DNA of 22,136 nt from CAZWMK01 sp964635065 (GTDB lineage: Bacteria > Pseudomonadota > Alphaproteobacteria > Sphingomonadales > Sphingomonadaceae). The notes under the pieces were generated by a model. The model saw only the letters and a program-made list of their open reading frames with translations, searched no databases and was not told where the DNA came from. Positions 8,579-15,890 of this stretch are shown here, piece by piece. Where the stretch lies: contig CAZWMK010000029.1 of the NCBI GenBank assembly GCA_964635065.1, positions 1-22,136 on the forward strand, written 5' to 3'. A program made the translations under genes and the position numbers. Numbering within the stretch: the first letter of the stretch is position 1; every line of letters begins with the position of its first letter.

Positions 8579-9378
8579 GACAGGGCGATATCCGGCGCGT
8601 CCTCGGCCTTCATGCCAATGACGTTATAACCCGCGTCGACATGGTGGATTTCACCCGTCACACCCGATGCCAGATCAGACAGCAGGTAAAGGCCGGCACC
8701 GCCGACGTCCTCGATGGTGACGTTGCGGCGCAGCGGCGAGTTCAATTCGTTCCATTTGAGAATATAGCGGAAATCACCGATGCCGCTGGCGGCCAGCGTC
8801 TTGATCGGACCCGCTGAAATCGCGTTGACGCGGATGTTTTCAGGGCCAAGATCCATCGCCAGATATTTGACCGAGGTTTCCAGCGCCGATTTGGCGACGC
8901 CCATGACGTTATAGTGCGGCACGACCTTTTCCGCGCCATAATAGCTGAGCGTGAGCAGAGAACCGCCATTGGGCATCATCGCACGGGCACGCTTGGCACA
9001 GGCAACGAAGCTGTAGGCACTGATGTTCATCGTCAGAAGAAAGTTTTCGAGACTGGTGTCGACATATTTGCCGCGCAACTCGTTCTTGTCGGAATAACCG
9101 ATGGCATGGACCAGAAAATCGATCGTCGGCCAGTCTGCAGCCAGCGCATCGAAGGCGGCGTCAAGCCGCGTCATGTCGGAGACATCGCATTCGATCAGAC
9201 GGCTACTGCCGATGCTGTCTGCCAGCGGGCGCACGCGCTTTTCCAGAGCTTCGCCCTGATAGCTGAAAGCGAGTTCCGCCCCCTGTTCGTGGAGCGCCTT
9301 TGCAATGCCCCATGCCAGCGACTTGTCATTGGCCACGCCCATGATCAAGCCACGCTTACCAGCCATCAAACCATTCAT
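8575..9378 (-). CDS. fabI: Enoyl-[acyl-carrier-protein] reductase (NADH)
   Basis: FabI reduces trans-2-enoyl-ACP in the last step of each fatty-acid elongation cycle and is the classic target of triclosan. I chose ATG 9378 because AAAGG lies six bases upstream (bases 9385-9389 on this strand). With this start the catalytic residues fall at Tyr156 and Lys163 (YNVMGVAK, the Tyr-x6-Lys signature) with Tyr146 in SYYGAE, the same numbering as E. coli FabI. An upstream ATG at 9396 has no such site. The product is 267 residues. The N-terminal nucleotide-binding segment is GLIMGVANDKSLAWGIA. It lies 18 bases downstream of the YihY-family gene. Confidence 0.96.
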   Translation of the reverse strand: MNGLMAGKRGLIMGVANDKSLAWGIAKALHEQGAELAFSYQGEALEKRVRPLADSIGSSRLIECDVSDMTRLDAAFDALAADWPTIDFLVHAIGYSDKNELRGKYVDTSLENFLLTMNISAYSFVACAKRARAMMPNGGSLLTLSYYGAEKVVPHYNVMGVAKSALETSVKYLAMDLGPENIRVNAISAGPIKTLAASGIGDFRYILKWNELNSPLRRNVTIEDVGGAGLYLLSDLASGVTGEIHHVDAGYNVIGMKAEDAPDIALS

Positions 9379-9396
9379 CTGCGACCTTTCAGGCAT

Positions 9397-10281
9397 TTAA
9401 GCTATAATGTTCTTCTGCACATTTTTCGGCACAACCGCCAGTGCTGCGTTCAGTTCGACGCCCAGGACAAAACCCAGTCCCACGACATAGAAGAACAACA
9501 ACGCAATCATCACACCGGCCAGAGAGCCATAGGTGAGGCTGTAATCGGCCAATTGCCCAAGCACAACCGGCAGCAGCAATGTCGTACCGATCCAGATGAC
9601 GGCCGTCAGCAACGCCCCCGGCCAATGCGGGGCCCCCTGCCGATAGGCTTTGGGCGCAAGCGAACGGAACAGCAGTTGCAATGCCCCGAGAAGCAGGATC
9701 ACCGGCACGAGGCGCGACAAAAGCAGCCAGGCAGGCGCACTATCGTTGATTGCGAGGCTGTGTTGCACGAATTCCTCGATCCCGACGAGAAGCATCTGCG
9801 CCGAAAACGCCCCAAGCATGACAATGACGGTCAACAAGGTCATGACGATGCTGGTCAGACGATAGTGCCAGAAGGGCCGCTCCGGCCTGCTTTCATAGGC
9901 GCGGTGCATGATATCGCGCATCGTCTCGATATAGCTGGTGACCGTCCAGAGTCCGATCACAAGGCCGAAGGTCAACAAGCCATGACCTGCCCGCTCGCTC
10001 AACACGTCGGTTATCGGCTTTTCCAGGAAGGCGGCGGCGCTTTCCGGCAACATGGCCATGAAGCCCCCGAGCACGATCAGCCCTTCCTCCGTCTCGCCAA
10101 TCACCTGGCCGACAGAGGTCAGCACCAAGAAAAAAGGAAACAGGGTCAGAAGTGACAGATAGGCAAAGTTTCCAGCGTGAATGAAACCATCGGCGATTGC
10201 GCGGGCGATGATACGTTCGGAAACCATAATCACCCGGACCGGTAGCCGAACAAGCAGCCGCGCAATGCCTGCACCGATCAC
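9397..10281 (-). CDS. YihY/BrkB-family inner-membrane protein
   Basis: This 294-residue protein has about six hydrophobic segments, beginning with FAYLSLLTLFPFFLVLTSVG and ending with MIALLFFYVVGLGFVLGVEL, the layout of the YihY/BrkB family (once misnamed ribonuclease BN). Its molecular role is not established; transport or envelope functions have been proposed. I chose the GTG at 10281: it comes three bases after the dnaJ-like stop and has GGAG seven bases upstream, embedded in the end of that gene. A start at 10347 would overlap the previous gene by 62 bases. Confidence 0.88.
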   Translation of the reverse strand: MIGAGIARLLVRLPVRVIMVSERIIARAIADGFIHAGNFAYLSLLTLFPFFLVLTSVGQVIGETEEGLIVLGGFMAMLPESAAAFLEKPITDVLSERAGHGLLTFGLVIGLWTVTSYIETMRDIMHRAYESRPERPFWHYRLTSIVMTLLTVIVMLGAFSAQMLLVGIEEFVQHSLAINDSAPAWLLLSRLVPVILLLGALQLLFRSLAPKAYRQGAPHWPGALLTAVIWIGTTLLLPVVLGQLADYSLTYGSLAGVMIALLFFYVVGLGFVLGVELNAALAVVPKNVQKNIIA

Positions 10282-10285
10282 CGCC

Positions 10286-11194
10286 TCACTCCACGCCGAG
10301 TGCAGCGCGGGGATTGCGCCCCCGCTCGCTCGTCCAGCCTTCGACAAAAGCCTTGAGTGCCGAATCGTCCGCCGGAATGTCGATCAGAAGCGTTACCAGC
10401 TGATCGCCTCGCACATCTGCGGCCTTGTGAAACCCCTTGCCGCGCAAACGCAACGTTCGTCCCGATGTCGAACCCGCCGGGATGGCGAGCATTACCACGC
10501 CATCAACCGTTGGCACCTTGACCTTGCCCCCCATGACGGCCTCGTCAAGCCGCACGGGCAGGTCGAGGCGCACATCGTCGCCATCGCGCCTGAAAAAGCG
10601 ATGCGGCTGGATTTCGATACTGACCAGCGCATCGCCAGCCCCACCCGGCCCCACCTCGCCCTGCCCAGCAAGCCTGAGCGGCTTTGCGGCATCGAAACCT
10701 GCTGGCAGTTTCAGATCGATGGTTTTGCCGCTCGAGAGCGTGATGCGCTGCGGCGCAAGCCGTGCTGCTTCTTCAAACGGCACAACAAGCCTGTAGGCAA
10801 CATCACGGCCACGCGGCGCAGCGCGGCGGCCACCGCCCCGTCCGCGCCCGAACAGGTCAGAGAAGATATCGGACGCATCGCCGCCGAACTGGAACTCGAA
10901 ACCGCCCCCCTGACCACCGGCCCCTCGACCGCCGCCGAAACCGCCACCGCCATAGCCGAAGGGCGCCCGCTGATTGCCCTGTTCGTCAATCTCGCCGCGG
11001 TCATATTGCGCGCGCTTTGCGGGGTCCGACAACAGATCATAAGCCGCAGTCACTTCCGTAAAACGGGCTGCGGCCTTGGGGTTGTCCTTGTTGCGGTCGG
11101 GGTGCAGTTCCTTCGCCAGCTTGCGATAGGCCTTTTTGATGGCCGCCTCGTCTGCCCCCTTGCTGACACCGAGAATCGAGTAGAGATCAGCCAT
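10286..11194 (-). CDS. J-domain co-chaperone, CbpA/type II DnaJ-like
   Basis: This 302-residue protein has an N-terminal J domain with the HPD tripeptide at residues 31-33. A Gly/Phe-rich linker follows (GYGGGGFGGGRGAGG region), then two C-terminal beta domains. It lacks the CxxCxGxG zinc repeats of true DnaJ, so it is a type II protein like CbpA. It should stimulate the ATPase of DnaK or a paralogue. I chose ATG 11194; the in-frame TTG at 11200 would add two residues. It is the first gene of a five-gene - strand run and diverges from pdxH across a palindrome-bearing spacer. Confidence 0.9.
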   Translation of the reverse strand: MADLYSILGVSKGADEAAIKKAYRKLAKELHPDRNKDNPKAAARFTEVTAAYDLLSDPAKRAQYDRGEIDEQGNQRAPFGYGGGGFGGGRGAGGQGGGFEFQFGGDASDIFSDLFGRGRGGGRRAAPRGRDVAYRLVVPFEEAARLAPQRITLSSGKTIDLKLPAGFDAAKPLRLAGQGEVGPGGAGDALVSIEIQPHRFFRRDGDDVRLDLPVRLDEAVMGGKVKVPTVDGVVMLAIPAGSTSGRTLRLRGKGFHKAADVRGDQLVTLLIDIPADDSALKAFVEGWTSERGRNPRAALGVE

Positions 11195-11230
11195 GTTCAA
11201 CGCTCATCGGATGTTCGCCCTGAAATGCAC

Positions 11231-11248
11231 TGTTGCAAATTTGCAACA
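11231..11248. promoter_or_regulatory. Perfect 18-bp palindrome in the dnaJ-like/pdxH divergent spacer
   Basis: TGTTGCAAATTTGCAACA reads the same on both strands. It is flanked by AATGCAC (11224-11230, directly adjoining) and its complement GTGCATT (11259-11265), which makes a second, off-centre inverted repeat. The site is 36 bases from the dnaJ-like start and 89 bases from pdxH. It looks like a homodimer operator. I do not recognise the regulator. Confidence 0.6.
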
Positions 11249-11337
11249 ATGATAAAATGTGCATTAATGAAGGGGTTGGCAAGGGGGAATGCGCGCAAGG
11301 CTTGCAGCGGACAGCAGTTGGTTGCAAGGATAGCCGC

Positions 11338-11931
11338 ATGACAATCGATTCCCTTCCCGATGATCCGTTCAAACTGTTCGATCTCTGGTTCGCCGAAGCT
11401 GAAGCAGGTGAGTTGAACGACCCGAACGCCATGTCGCTTGCGACAGCTGACGCCGATGGCCGCCCATCGACCCGCGTCGTGCTGCTGAAGGAACATGACG
11501 ACCGCGGCTTTATCTTCTACTCGAACGAGGAAAGCCGCAAGGGGCGTGAACTGGCGGCTAATCCCTTTGTCCATCTCAACTTCCACTGGAAATCATTGCG
11601 ACGTCAGGTGCGCATCGATGGCAAGGTCGAACGGGTGGCGGGCAGTGATGCCGATGCCTATTTTGCATCGCGTCCGCGCGCATCGCAGATCGGGGCATGG
11701 GCATCCGAACAATCGCGTCCCCTGCGCGACCGCGAAACACTGGAAAGCCGGGTTGCGGCCTTTGCTGCCCGTTTCGATGGCCGTCCTGTGCCACGCCCGC
11801 CGCACTGGGGCGGCTGGCGCGTCGTGCCCGAACGGATCGAATTCTGGGTCGACCGCCGCGATCGACTGCATGAACGCTATATCTACAGCCGGATCGCCGA
11901 CGGCTGGTCGATCGGCATGATCTATCCATGA
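11338..11931 (+). CDS. pdxH: Pyridoxamine 5'-phosphate oxidase
   Basis: PdxH uses FMN and oxygen to convert pyridoxine or pyridoxamine phosphate to pyridoxal 5'-phosphate, the cofactor that SerC (also in this window) uses. The 197-residue product has the FMN-binding RVVLLKEHDDRGFIFYSN and NFHWKSLRRQVRI segments, SRPRASQIGAWAS, and the C-terminal substrate-binding RLHERYIYSR. I chose ATG 11338 with AAGGA at 11326-11330 and a 7-base spacer. An in-frame ATG at 11233 would add 35 residues with no family resemblance and would run through the palindrome. The TGA overlaps the next start as ATGA. Confidence 0.96.
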   Translation: MTIDSLPDDPFKLFDLWFAEAEAGELNDPNAMSLATADADGRPSTRVVLLKEHDDRGFIFYSNEESRKGRELAANPFVHLNFHWKSLRRQVRIDGKVERVAGSDADAYFASRPRASQIGAWASEQSRPLRDRETLESRVAAFAARFDGRPVPRPPHWGGWRVVPERIEFWVDRRDRLHERYIYSRIADGWSIGMIYP

Positions 11932-12860
11932 CGGACGCTGCGGCCCTGCGCGGGACGCTGAACCGGCGGGCGGCCATTGCATCGATCATCGCAGCCCTCG
12001 TTTTGAGCGGCCTGAAAGTCTATGCTACACTGGTGACTGGTTCGGTTGCGATGCTCGGCTCGCTTGCCGATACCGCGCTCGACCTGATTGCATCACTCAT
12101 CACGCTGCTTGGGGTTCATGCTGCCGCCCAACCTGCGGACAGTGACCACCGCTTCGGTCATGGCAAAGCCGAAGCGATCGCTGCATTGTTGCAGACAACG
12201 TTAATCCTGTTCTCTGCCACTGGCATTGGCTGGCGTGCAATCGACCGGCTGCTGCATCCAGCCGCAACTGCGAAAGTGGAAATGGGCATTGGCGTTTCCA
12301 TCGTCGCCATTGTCGTCACCTTGCTGCTTGTGACCTATCAGCGTCATATCATTCGCCAAACCGGTTCGATCGCGATCGAAACCGATCAGTTGCACTATCA
12401 GTCTGACCTGCTTTTGAACGGCAGTGTCATCCTGGCGCTCGTGCTGGATGCCATGACCGGCCTGCGCAGCGCCGATCCGCTGTTCGGCCTTGGCATTGCC
12501 GTCTATTTGGCTTGGGGCGCGGCACGGTCGGCTCGGCGTTCGATCGACATGCTGATGGATCATGAATGGCCACAAGAACGCCGCATGCGACTGGCAGCCA
12601 TTGTAACCAGTTGTCCGCGCGTTCAAGGCATCCATGATATCCGCACACGGACCAGCGGCCACATGGACTTCATCCAGTTTCACATCAGTGTCGACCCGCA
12701 AATGAGCGTGGCGACCGCGCATGATGTTGCCGACGAAGTCGAAATGCTGGTTGCGCGCGCCTTTCCCGATGCCGAGATCCTGATCCACATCGATCCGACG
12801 GGCCATGACAATCCCGACGAATATCGTTTCGATCACGGATTGGATGCAGGAAAGCGGTAA
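11928..12860 (+). CDS. fieF: Cation diffusion facilitator (FieF-like metal/H+ antiporter)
   Basis: This 310-residue cation diffusion facilitator should export divalent metals in exchange for protons. The intramembrane metal site of the FieF/YiiP type is intact: Asp48 and Asp52 (SLADTALD) with His156 and Asp160 (HYQSD). The DHRFGHGKAEA segment (His74, His78) matches the second site. A soluble C-terminal domain carries further histidines and acids (ILIHIDP). Zn(II), Fe(II), Mn(II) or Cd(II) are all possible, so the gene name is by motif similarity. The start overlaps pdxH by four bases, suggesting co-translation. The stop lies six bases from the convergent mnmA stop. Confidence 0.88.
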   Translation: MTDAAALRGTLNRRAAIASIIAALVLSGLKVYATLVTGSVAMLGSLADTALDLIASLITLLGVHAAAQPADSDHRFGHGKAEAIAALLQTTLILFSATGIGWRAIDRLLHPAATAKVEMGIGVSIVAIVVTLLLVTYQRHIIRQTGSIAIETDQLHYQSDLLLNGSVILALVLDAMTGLRSADPLFGLGIAVYLAWGAARSARRSIDMLMDHEWPQERRMRLAAIVTSCPRVQGIHDIRTRTSGHMDFIQFHISVDPQMSVATAHDVADEVEMLVARAFPDAEILIHIDPTGHDNPDEYRFDHGLDAGKR

Positions 12861-12866
12861 ACCCGG

Positions 12867-13979
12867 CTATTGCGCCGATCGTGTTTCAGCGATCCAGCCA
12901 CCACCCAATAGCCGGTCACCTTCATAGGCGACACAAGCCTGACCAGGCGAAACGCCATATTCGGGCGCGTCGAACAGGACATGCGGTGCAGAGCCGCCAA
13001 AAATTCGCGCCCCGACCGCAGGTGCCGCAGAACGGACCTTGACGCGCACGGCCAGCCCCTCGGGCGGAATTGCAGGACCGATCCAGTTCAGATCGCTGAT
13101 CGTGGTGCCCGATACAGCCAGCGCGCTGCGTGGACCGACAATCACCTGCCTTGTGTCCGGATCGAGGCGTACAACGTAAAGCGGGTCCGCAAGGCCGCCG
13201 ATTTCGAGGCCGCGCCGCTGACCAACCGTGTAATGAATCAGTCCGCGATGCTGGCCAAGGACGCGGCCCGTCATGTCGACAATTTCGCCCGGTTCACCAG
13301 CCTCTGGACGCAGCTTGCGCACTACGGAGGCATAATCGCCTGATGGCACGAAGCAGATGTCCTGACTGTCGGGCTTGCTGGCGACGGACAAGCCCAGCCT
13401 TTCGGCATGGGCGCGCGCTTCCGGCTTGCTCATCGCGCCCAGGGGAAAGCGCAGGTAATCAAGCTGGTTGGCAGTCGTCGCGAACAGGAAATAGCTTTGA
13501 TCGCGGTTGTGGTCGACGCCGCGATGCATTTCCGGGCCTGCCGCGCCCATAAGACGACGGACATAATGACCAGTCGCAAGGCAATCGGCGCCAAGGTCGC
13601 GCGCAACCGTCAACAGATCGCGGAATTTCACCGTCTGATTGCAGCGCACGCAGGGAATGGGGGTCTGGCCGCGCACATAGCTGTCGGCGAAATCGTCAAT
13701 CACCGACTGGCGGAAATTGCTTTCATAATCGAGGACATAGTGCGGAAAACCGATATGATCGGCCACCCGGCGGGCATCGGCGATGTCAGACCCGGCGCAA
13801 CAGGTACCGGGACGATTGATCGTCTGACCATGGTCATAAAGCTGAAGCGTAATACCGATCACGTCATAGCCTGCCTCGGCAGCGAGGGCCGCGACGACGG
13901 AACTGTCGACGCCGCCAGACATGGCAACGACAACGCGCGTGGCAAAGCGCGGCTTATCAAAGGCAAGATCAAGCGTCAT
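12867..13979 (-). CDS. mnmA: tRNA-specific 2-thiouridylase
   Basis: MnmA adenylates U34 of tRNA-Lys, -Glu and -Gln and replaces O2 with sulfur. The 370-residue product shows the PP-loop SGGVDSS at residues 21-27 and the two catalytic cysteines, Cys113 (PCVRCNQTVKF) and Cys209 (DSQDICF). It also has CCAGSDIADARRVAD, ATGHY and HYTVGQRRGL. I chose ATG 13979 (MTLDLAFDKPRF); a longer in-frame extension to 14096 would run into the flagellar promoter region and has no family resemblance. It is an isolated gene, convergent with the transporter gene and divergent from fliK. Confidence 0.95.
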   Translation of the reverse strand: MTLDLAFDKPRFATRVVVAMSGGVDSSVVAALAAEAGYDVIGITLQLYDHGQTINRPGTCCAGSDIADARRVADHIGFPHYVLDYESNFRQSVIDDFADSYVRGQTPIPCVRCNQTVKFRDLLTVARDLGADCLATGHYVRRLMGAAGPEMHRGVDHNRDQSYFLFATTANQLDYLRFPLGAMSKPEARAHAERLGLSVASKPDSQDICFVPSGDYASVVRKLRPEAGEPGEIVDMTGRVLGQHRGLIHYTVGQRRGLEIGGLADPLYVVRLDPDTRQVIVGPRSALAVSGTTISDLNWIGPAIPPEGLAVRVKVRSAAPAVGARIFGGSAPHVLFDAPEYGVSPGQACVAYEGDRLLGGGWIAETRSAQ

Positions 13980-14052
13980 GACTGCGAATGCATCTAGGCG
14001 CACAAGGCGGGTTTCGCAATCGCACCGGGTCGATTTTGCCGCGCCCGCACCC

Positions 14053-14065
14053 GGCAACAACTGCC
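14053..14065 (+). promoter_or_regulatory. Candidate FlbD enhancer box upstream of fliK
   Basis: GGCAA-CAA-CTGCC differs by one base from the GGCAA-N3-TTGCC repeats found twice before fliF. Its centre lies about 61 bases upstream of the -24 GG, a usual distance for sigma-54 activator sites. A wider pair, TTGCCG (14036-14041) and CGGCAA (14052-14057), overlaps it. Assignment to FlbD is inference from context. Confidence 0.45.
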
Positions 14066-14100
14066 ATGCCCGTGCGCAACAATTACAAAATACCAATTAA

Positions 14101-14113
14101 TATCAATGATATA
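14101..14113 (+). promoter_or_regulatory. IHF-like site in AT-rich spacer before the sigma-54 promoter
   Basis: TATCAA-TGAT-ATA fits the IHF consensus WATCAA-N4-TTR with one mismatch. It sits in an AT-rich stretch (about 14080-14117) between the candidate enhancer and the -24/-12 element, where IHF bending is common in sigma-54 systems. AT-rich DNA gives such matches by chance. Confidence 0.25.
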
Positions 14114-14117
14114 ATGA

Positions 14118-14134
14118 TTGGCACAGGCTTTGCT
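14118..14134 (+). promoter_or_regulatory. Sigma-54 (-24/-12) promoter of the hook operon
   Basis: TTGGCACAGGCTTTGCT matches the sigma-54 consensus (TGGCAC-N5-TTGCW), with GG at 14120-14121 and GC at 14132-14133 separated by exactly ten bases. Transcription would start near 14145, just before a GAGG ribosome-binding site at 14151-14154 and the fliK GTG at 14162. Sigma-54 control of hook genes is established for Caulobacter and relatives. Confidence 0.8.
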
Positions 14135-14161
14135 AAATCCCGCTGAAAGCGAGGAAAAGCT

Positions 14162-15205
14162 GTGATCCAGTCTATAGTGCAACAGATGATGCCCAGCCCG
14201 TCGGATGCCGCCGCATCGGCGCCGTCAGCCGATGTGGCAGCCGGCACCACGGATTTTGCCGCACATCTGGCGCTGGCTGCCGCGCAAACGCCCGCCATGC
14301 CGGCCATGCAGCCCATCACCCTGCCGCCGACCACGGGCAGCGGCGCAGGGGATGAAGCAGAACCGGGCAATGACAGCGCCGCAGAAACGCCATCCGGCCA
14401 TCCCGCATCACTGCCATCTTTGCTGCCAGAAAATCTGCCAGTTGCACCGTCAGCAAGTGCCACGACAGGCGCTCTTGTGACAGACCTGTCGTTGACCACC
14501 ATGCAATATGACGGGAGATCCTCGCTACAGCAGGATGAAAGCCACCCGGCAGGCGACAGGCAAATGGCAGCCCATCAGCCTGTCAGCGACGCTGCCATGT
14601 CGGCCATGACAGGGGACAGGTCCGACGGCACGGCCACAGGAGCGTTTGATCCGGCACAAAAGCCAGCGTCTGTCGCACCCGCGCCCGTCGCGGTCACAGC
14701 GATTGCAGTCACGGGAGCACAGGAGGCCGTATCCTCCGCATCCACGCAGCAACAGCCTGTCCATCAGGTGCCACAGCCCCTGCCCGCTCGCCCCGAACGG
14801 CTTGCGGGCGATATCGGGATGGAAATCTCCCGTCAGCTTGATGGTGGCCGCACGCAATTCTCGCTGCGTCTCGACCCGCCGGAACTCGGGCGCATCGAAG
14901 TCAAGCTGGAGATGGCGGCGGACGGACAGGTGCGCGGTGTCGTGTCTGCCGACAATGCGCACACCTATGACCTGTTGCGCCGGGATGCCGACAATCTGGC
15001 GCGCGCTCTGGCCGATGCCGGTCTGAAAGCCGACAGTAATGCTCTGCGCTTTGACTTGCGCCAGGGCGGTCAGGGCCAGCCCCAGGGCTTTGCCCAGAAT
15101 AATCACCACAGTGATCGGAACGGGACTGCAAATGACGATGTCCCGCCATTCGACATGCCCCGCCACACCCGCCGCCATCGCGGCGCCCTCGACCTTTCCG
15201 CCTGA
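14162..15205 (+). CDS. fliK: Flagellar hook-length control protein
   Basis: FliK is the secreted ruler that stops hook growth and switches export to filament proteins. The 347-residue product has a long Ala/Pro/Thr/Gln-rich, poorly conserved first two thirds. It ends in a well-formed C-terminal Flg_hook domain (about residues 215-305) with RTQFSLRLDPPELGRIEVKL and ADNAHTYDLLRRDADNLARAL. That combination is diagnostic of FliK. It starts with GTG 14162, preceded by GAGG at 14151-14154. It heads the run fliK-flgD-flgE directly under a sigma-54 promoter. Confidence 0.88.
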   Translation: MIQSIVQQMMPSPSDAAASAPSADVAAGTTDFAAHLALAAAQTPAMPAMQPITLPPTTGSGAGDEAEPGNDSAAETPSGHPASLPSLLPENLPVAPSASATTGALVTDLSLTTMQYDGRSSLQQDESHPAGDRQMAAHQPVSDAAMSAMTGDRSDGTATGAFDPAQKPASVAPAPVAVTAIAVTGAQEAVSSASTQQQPVHQVPQPLPARPERLAGDIGMEISRQLDGGRTQFSLRLDPPELGRIEVKLEMAADGQVRGVVSADNAHTYDLLRRDADNLARALADAGLKADSNALRFDLRQGGQGQPQGFAQNNHHSDRNGTANDDVPPFDMPRHTRRHRGALDLSA

Positions 15206-15217
15206 GGCCTTGACGTC

Positions 15218-15862
15218 ATGACAAGCATCACCAGCACCACAAGCGCCGCCGCCCAGACGGGTGGCACAATCGCCGGGGCCAAGCTGACAGCCGATTTCAA
15301 CATGTTCCTGAAAATGCTGACGACACAGCTACAGTATCAAGACCCGCTCGATCCCATGGATACGAGTGAATACACCCAGCAGCTCGTCAGCTACAGCCAG
15401 GTCGAACAGGCAATCCAGCAGACATCGAAACTCGATGCCATATTAGGTCGCCTTAGCGCGCAGGATCTTGCGTCTGCCACCGGATATATTGGCAAGGCGG
15501 TCGATGTCTATCAGCCGACGGCCAGCCTCGGTGCAGATGGTGCCCGGTGGTTTTACGAACTGGACGCCAACGCCAGCGCCACCGGACTTGGCATTTACGA
15601 CAGCCGCGGTGTGCGTGTTGCCCTTCTCGATGGGGAAACGACCAAGGGCCGTCACGCCATCACTTGGCAGGGCGATGGCCGCACTCTGGGCAATTACGAA
15701 CTGCGTGTCGAAGCCATGACCGCGGGCGGCGAGAAAGTCTCGACCCGCGTCGGCACCCATGGCCGCGTCGACAGCGTCGAAGCAACCGGAACCGACATTG
15801 TTTTGAACCTTGGCGGCACGCGCGTGCGCACTGCCGACATTGCCGCAATCTCAGCGCACTAA
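15218..15862 (+). CDS. flgD: Flagellar hook capping/assembly protein
   Basis: FlgD caps the growing hook and is required for hook subunit polymerisation. The 214-residue product has the conserved N-terminal segment ADFNMFLKMLTTQLQYQDPLDPMD followed by YTQQLVSYSQVEQ. A central beta domain ends with the fibronectin-like part (GIYDSRGVRVALLDGETTKGRH). It begins 12 bases after fliK, with GAGG at 15204-15207 about ten bases before the ATG. Confidence 0.95.
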   Translation: MTSITSTTSAAAQTGGTIAGAKLTADFNMFLKMLTTQLQYQDPLDPMDTSEYTQQLVSYSQVEQAIQQTSKLDAILGRLSAQDLASATGYIGKAVDVYQPTASLGADGARWFYELDANASATGLGIYDSRGVRVALLDGETTKGRHAITWQGDGRTLGNYELRVEAMTAGGEKVSTRVGTHGRVDSVEATGTDIVLNLGGTRVRTADIAAISAH

Positions 15863-15874
15863 GCGCCGCGCTTA
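15860..15874 (+). other. Small hairpin in the flgD-flgE gap
   Basis: TAAGCG (15860-15865, including the flgD TAA stop) pairs with CGCTTA (15869-15874) around a CCG loop, immediately before the flgE AGGAAGGA ribosome-binding site. No T tract follows. It may adjust mRNA stability or the relative output of the abundant hook protein. Confidence 0.3.
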
Positions 15875-15890
15875 CAGGAAGGAAACCGAC

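Noticed and set aside
8914..10155. Long + strand frame across fabI and the YihY-family gene (413 codons)
   Set aside because: It is rich in His, Gln and Arg with no motif, and it crosses a real gene boundary on the other strand.
11233..11337. N-terminal extension of pdxH
   Set aside because: It would add 35 residues unlike any PdxH, runs through the palindrome, and the ATG at 11338 has a good AAGGA site.
14097..14111. CtrA full box TTAA-N7-TTAA near fliK
   Set aside because: Only the first half (TTAA) is present; the second half reads GATA, so it is no better than chance in AT-rich DNA.
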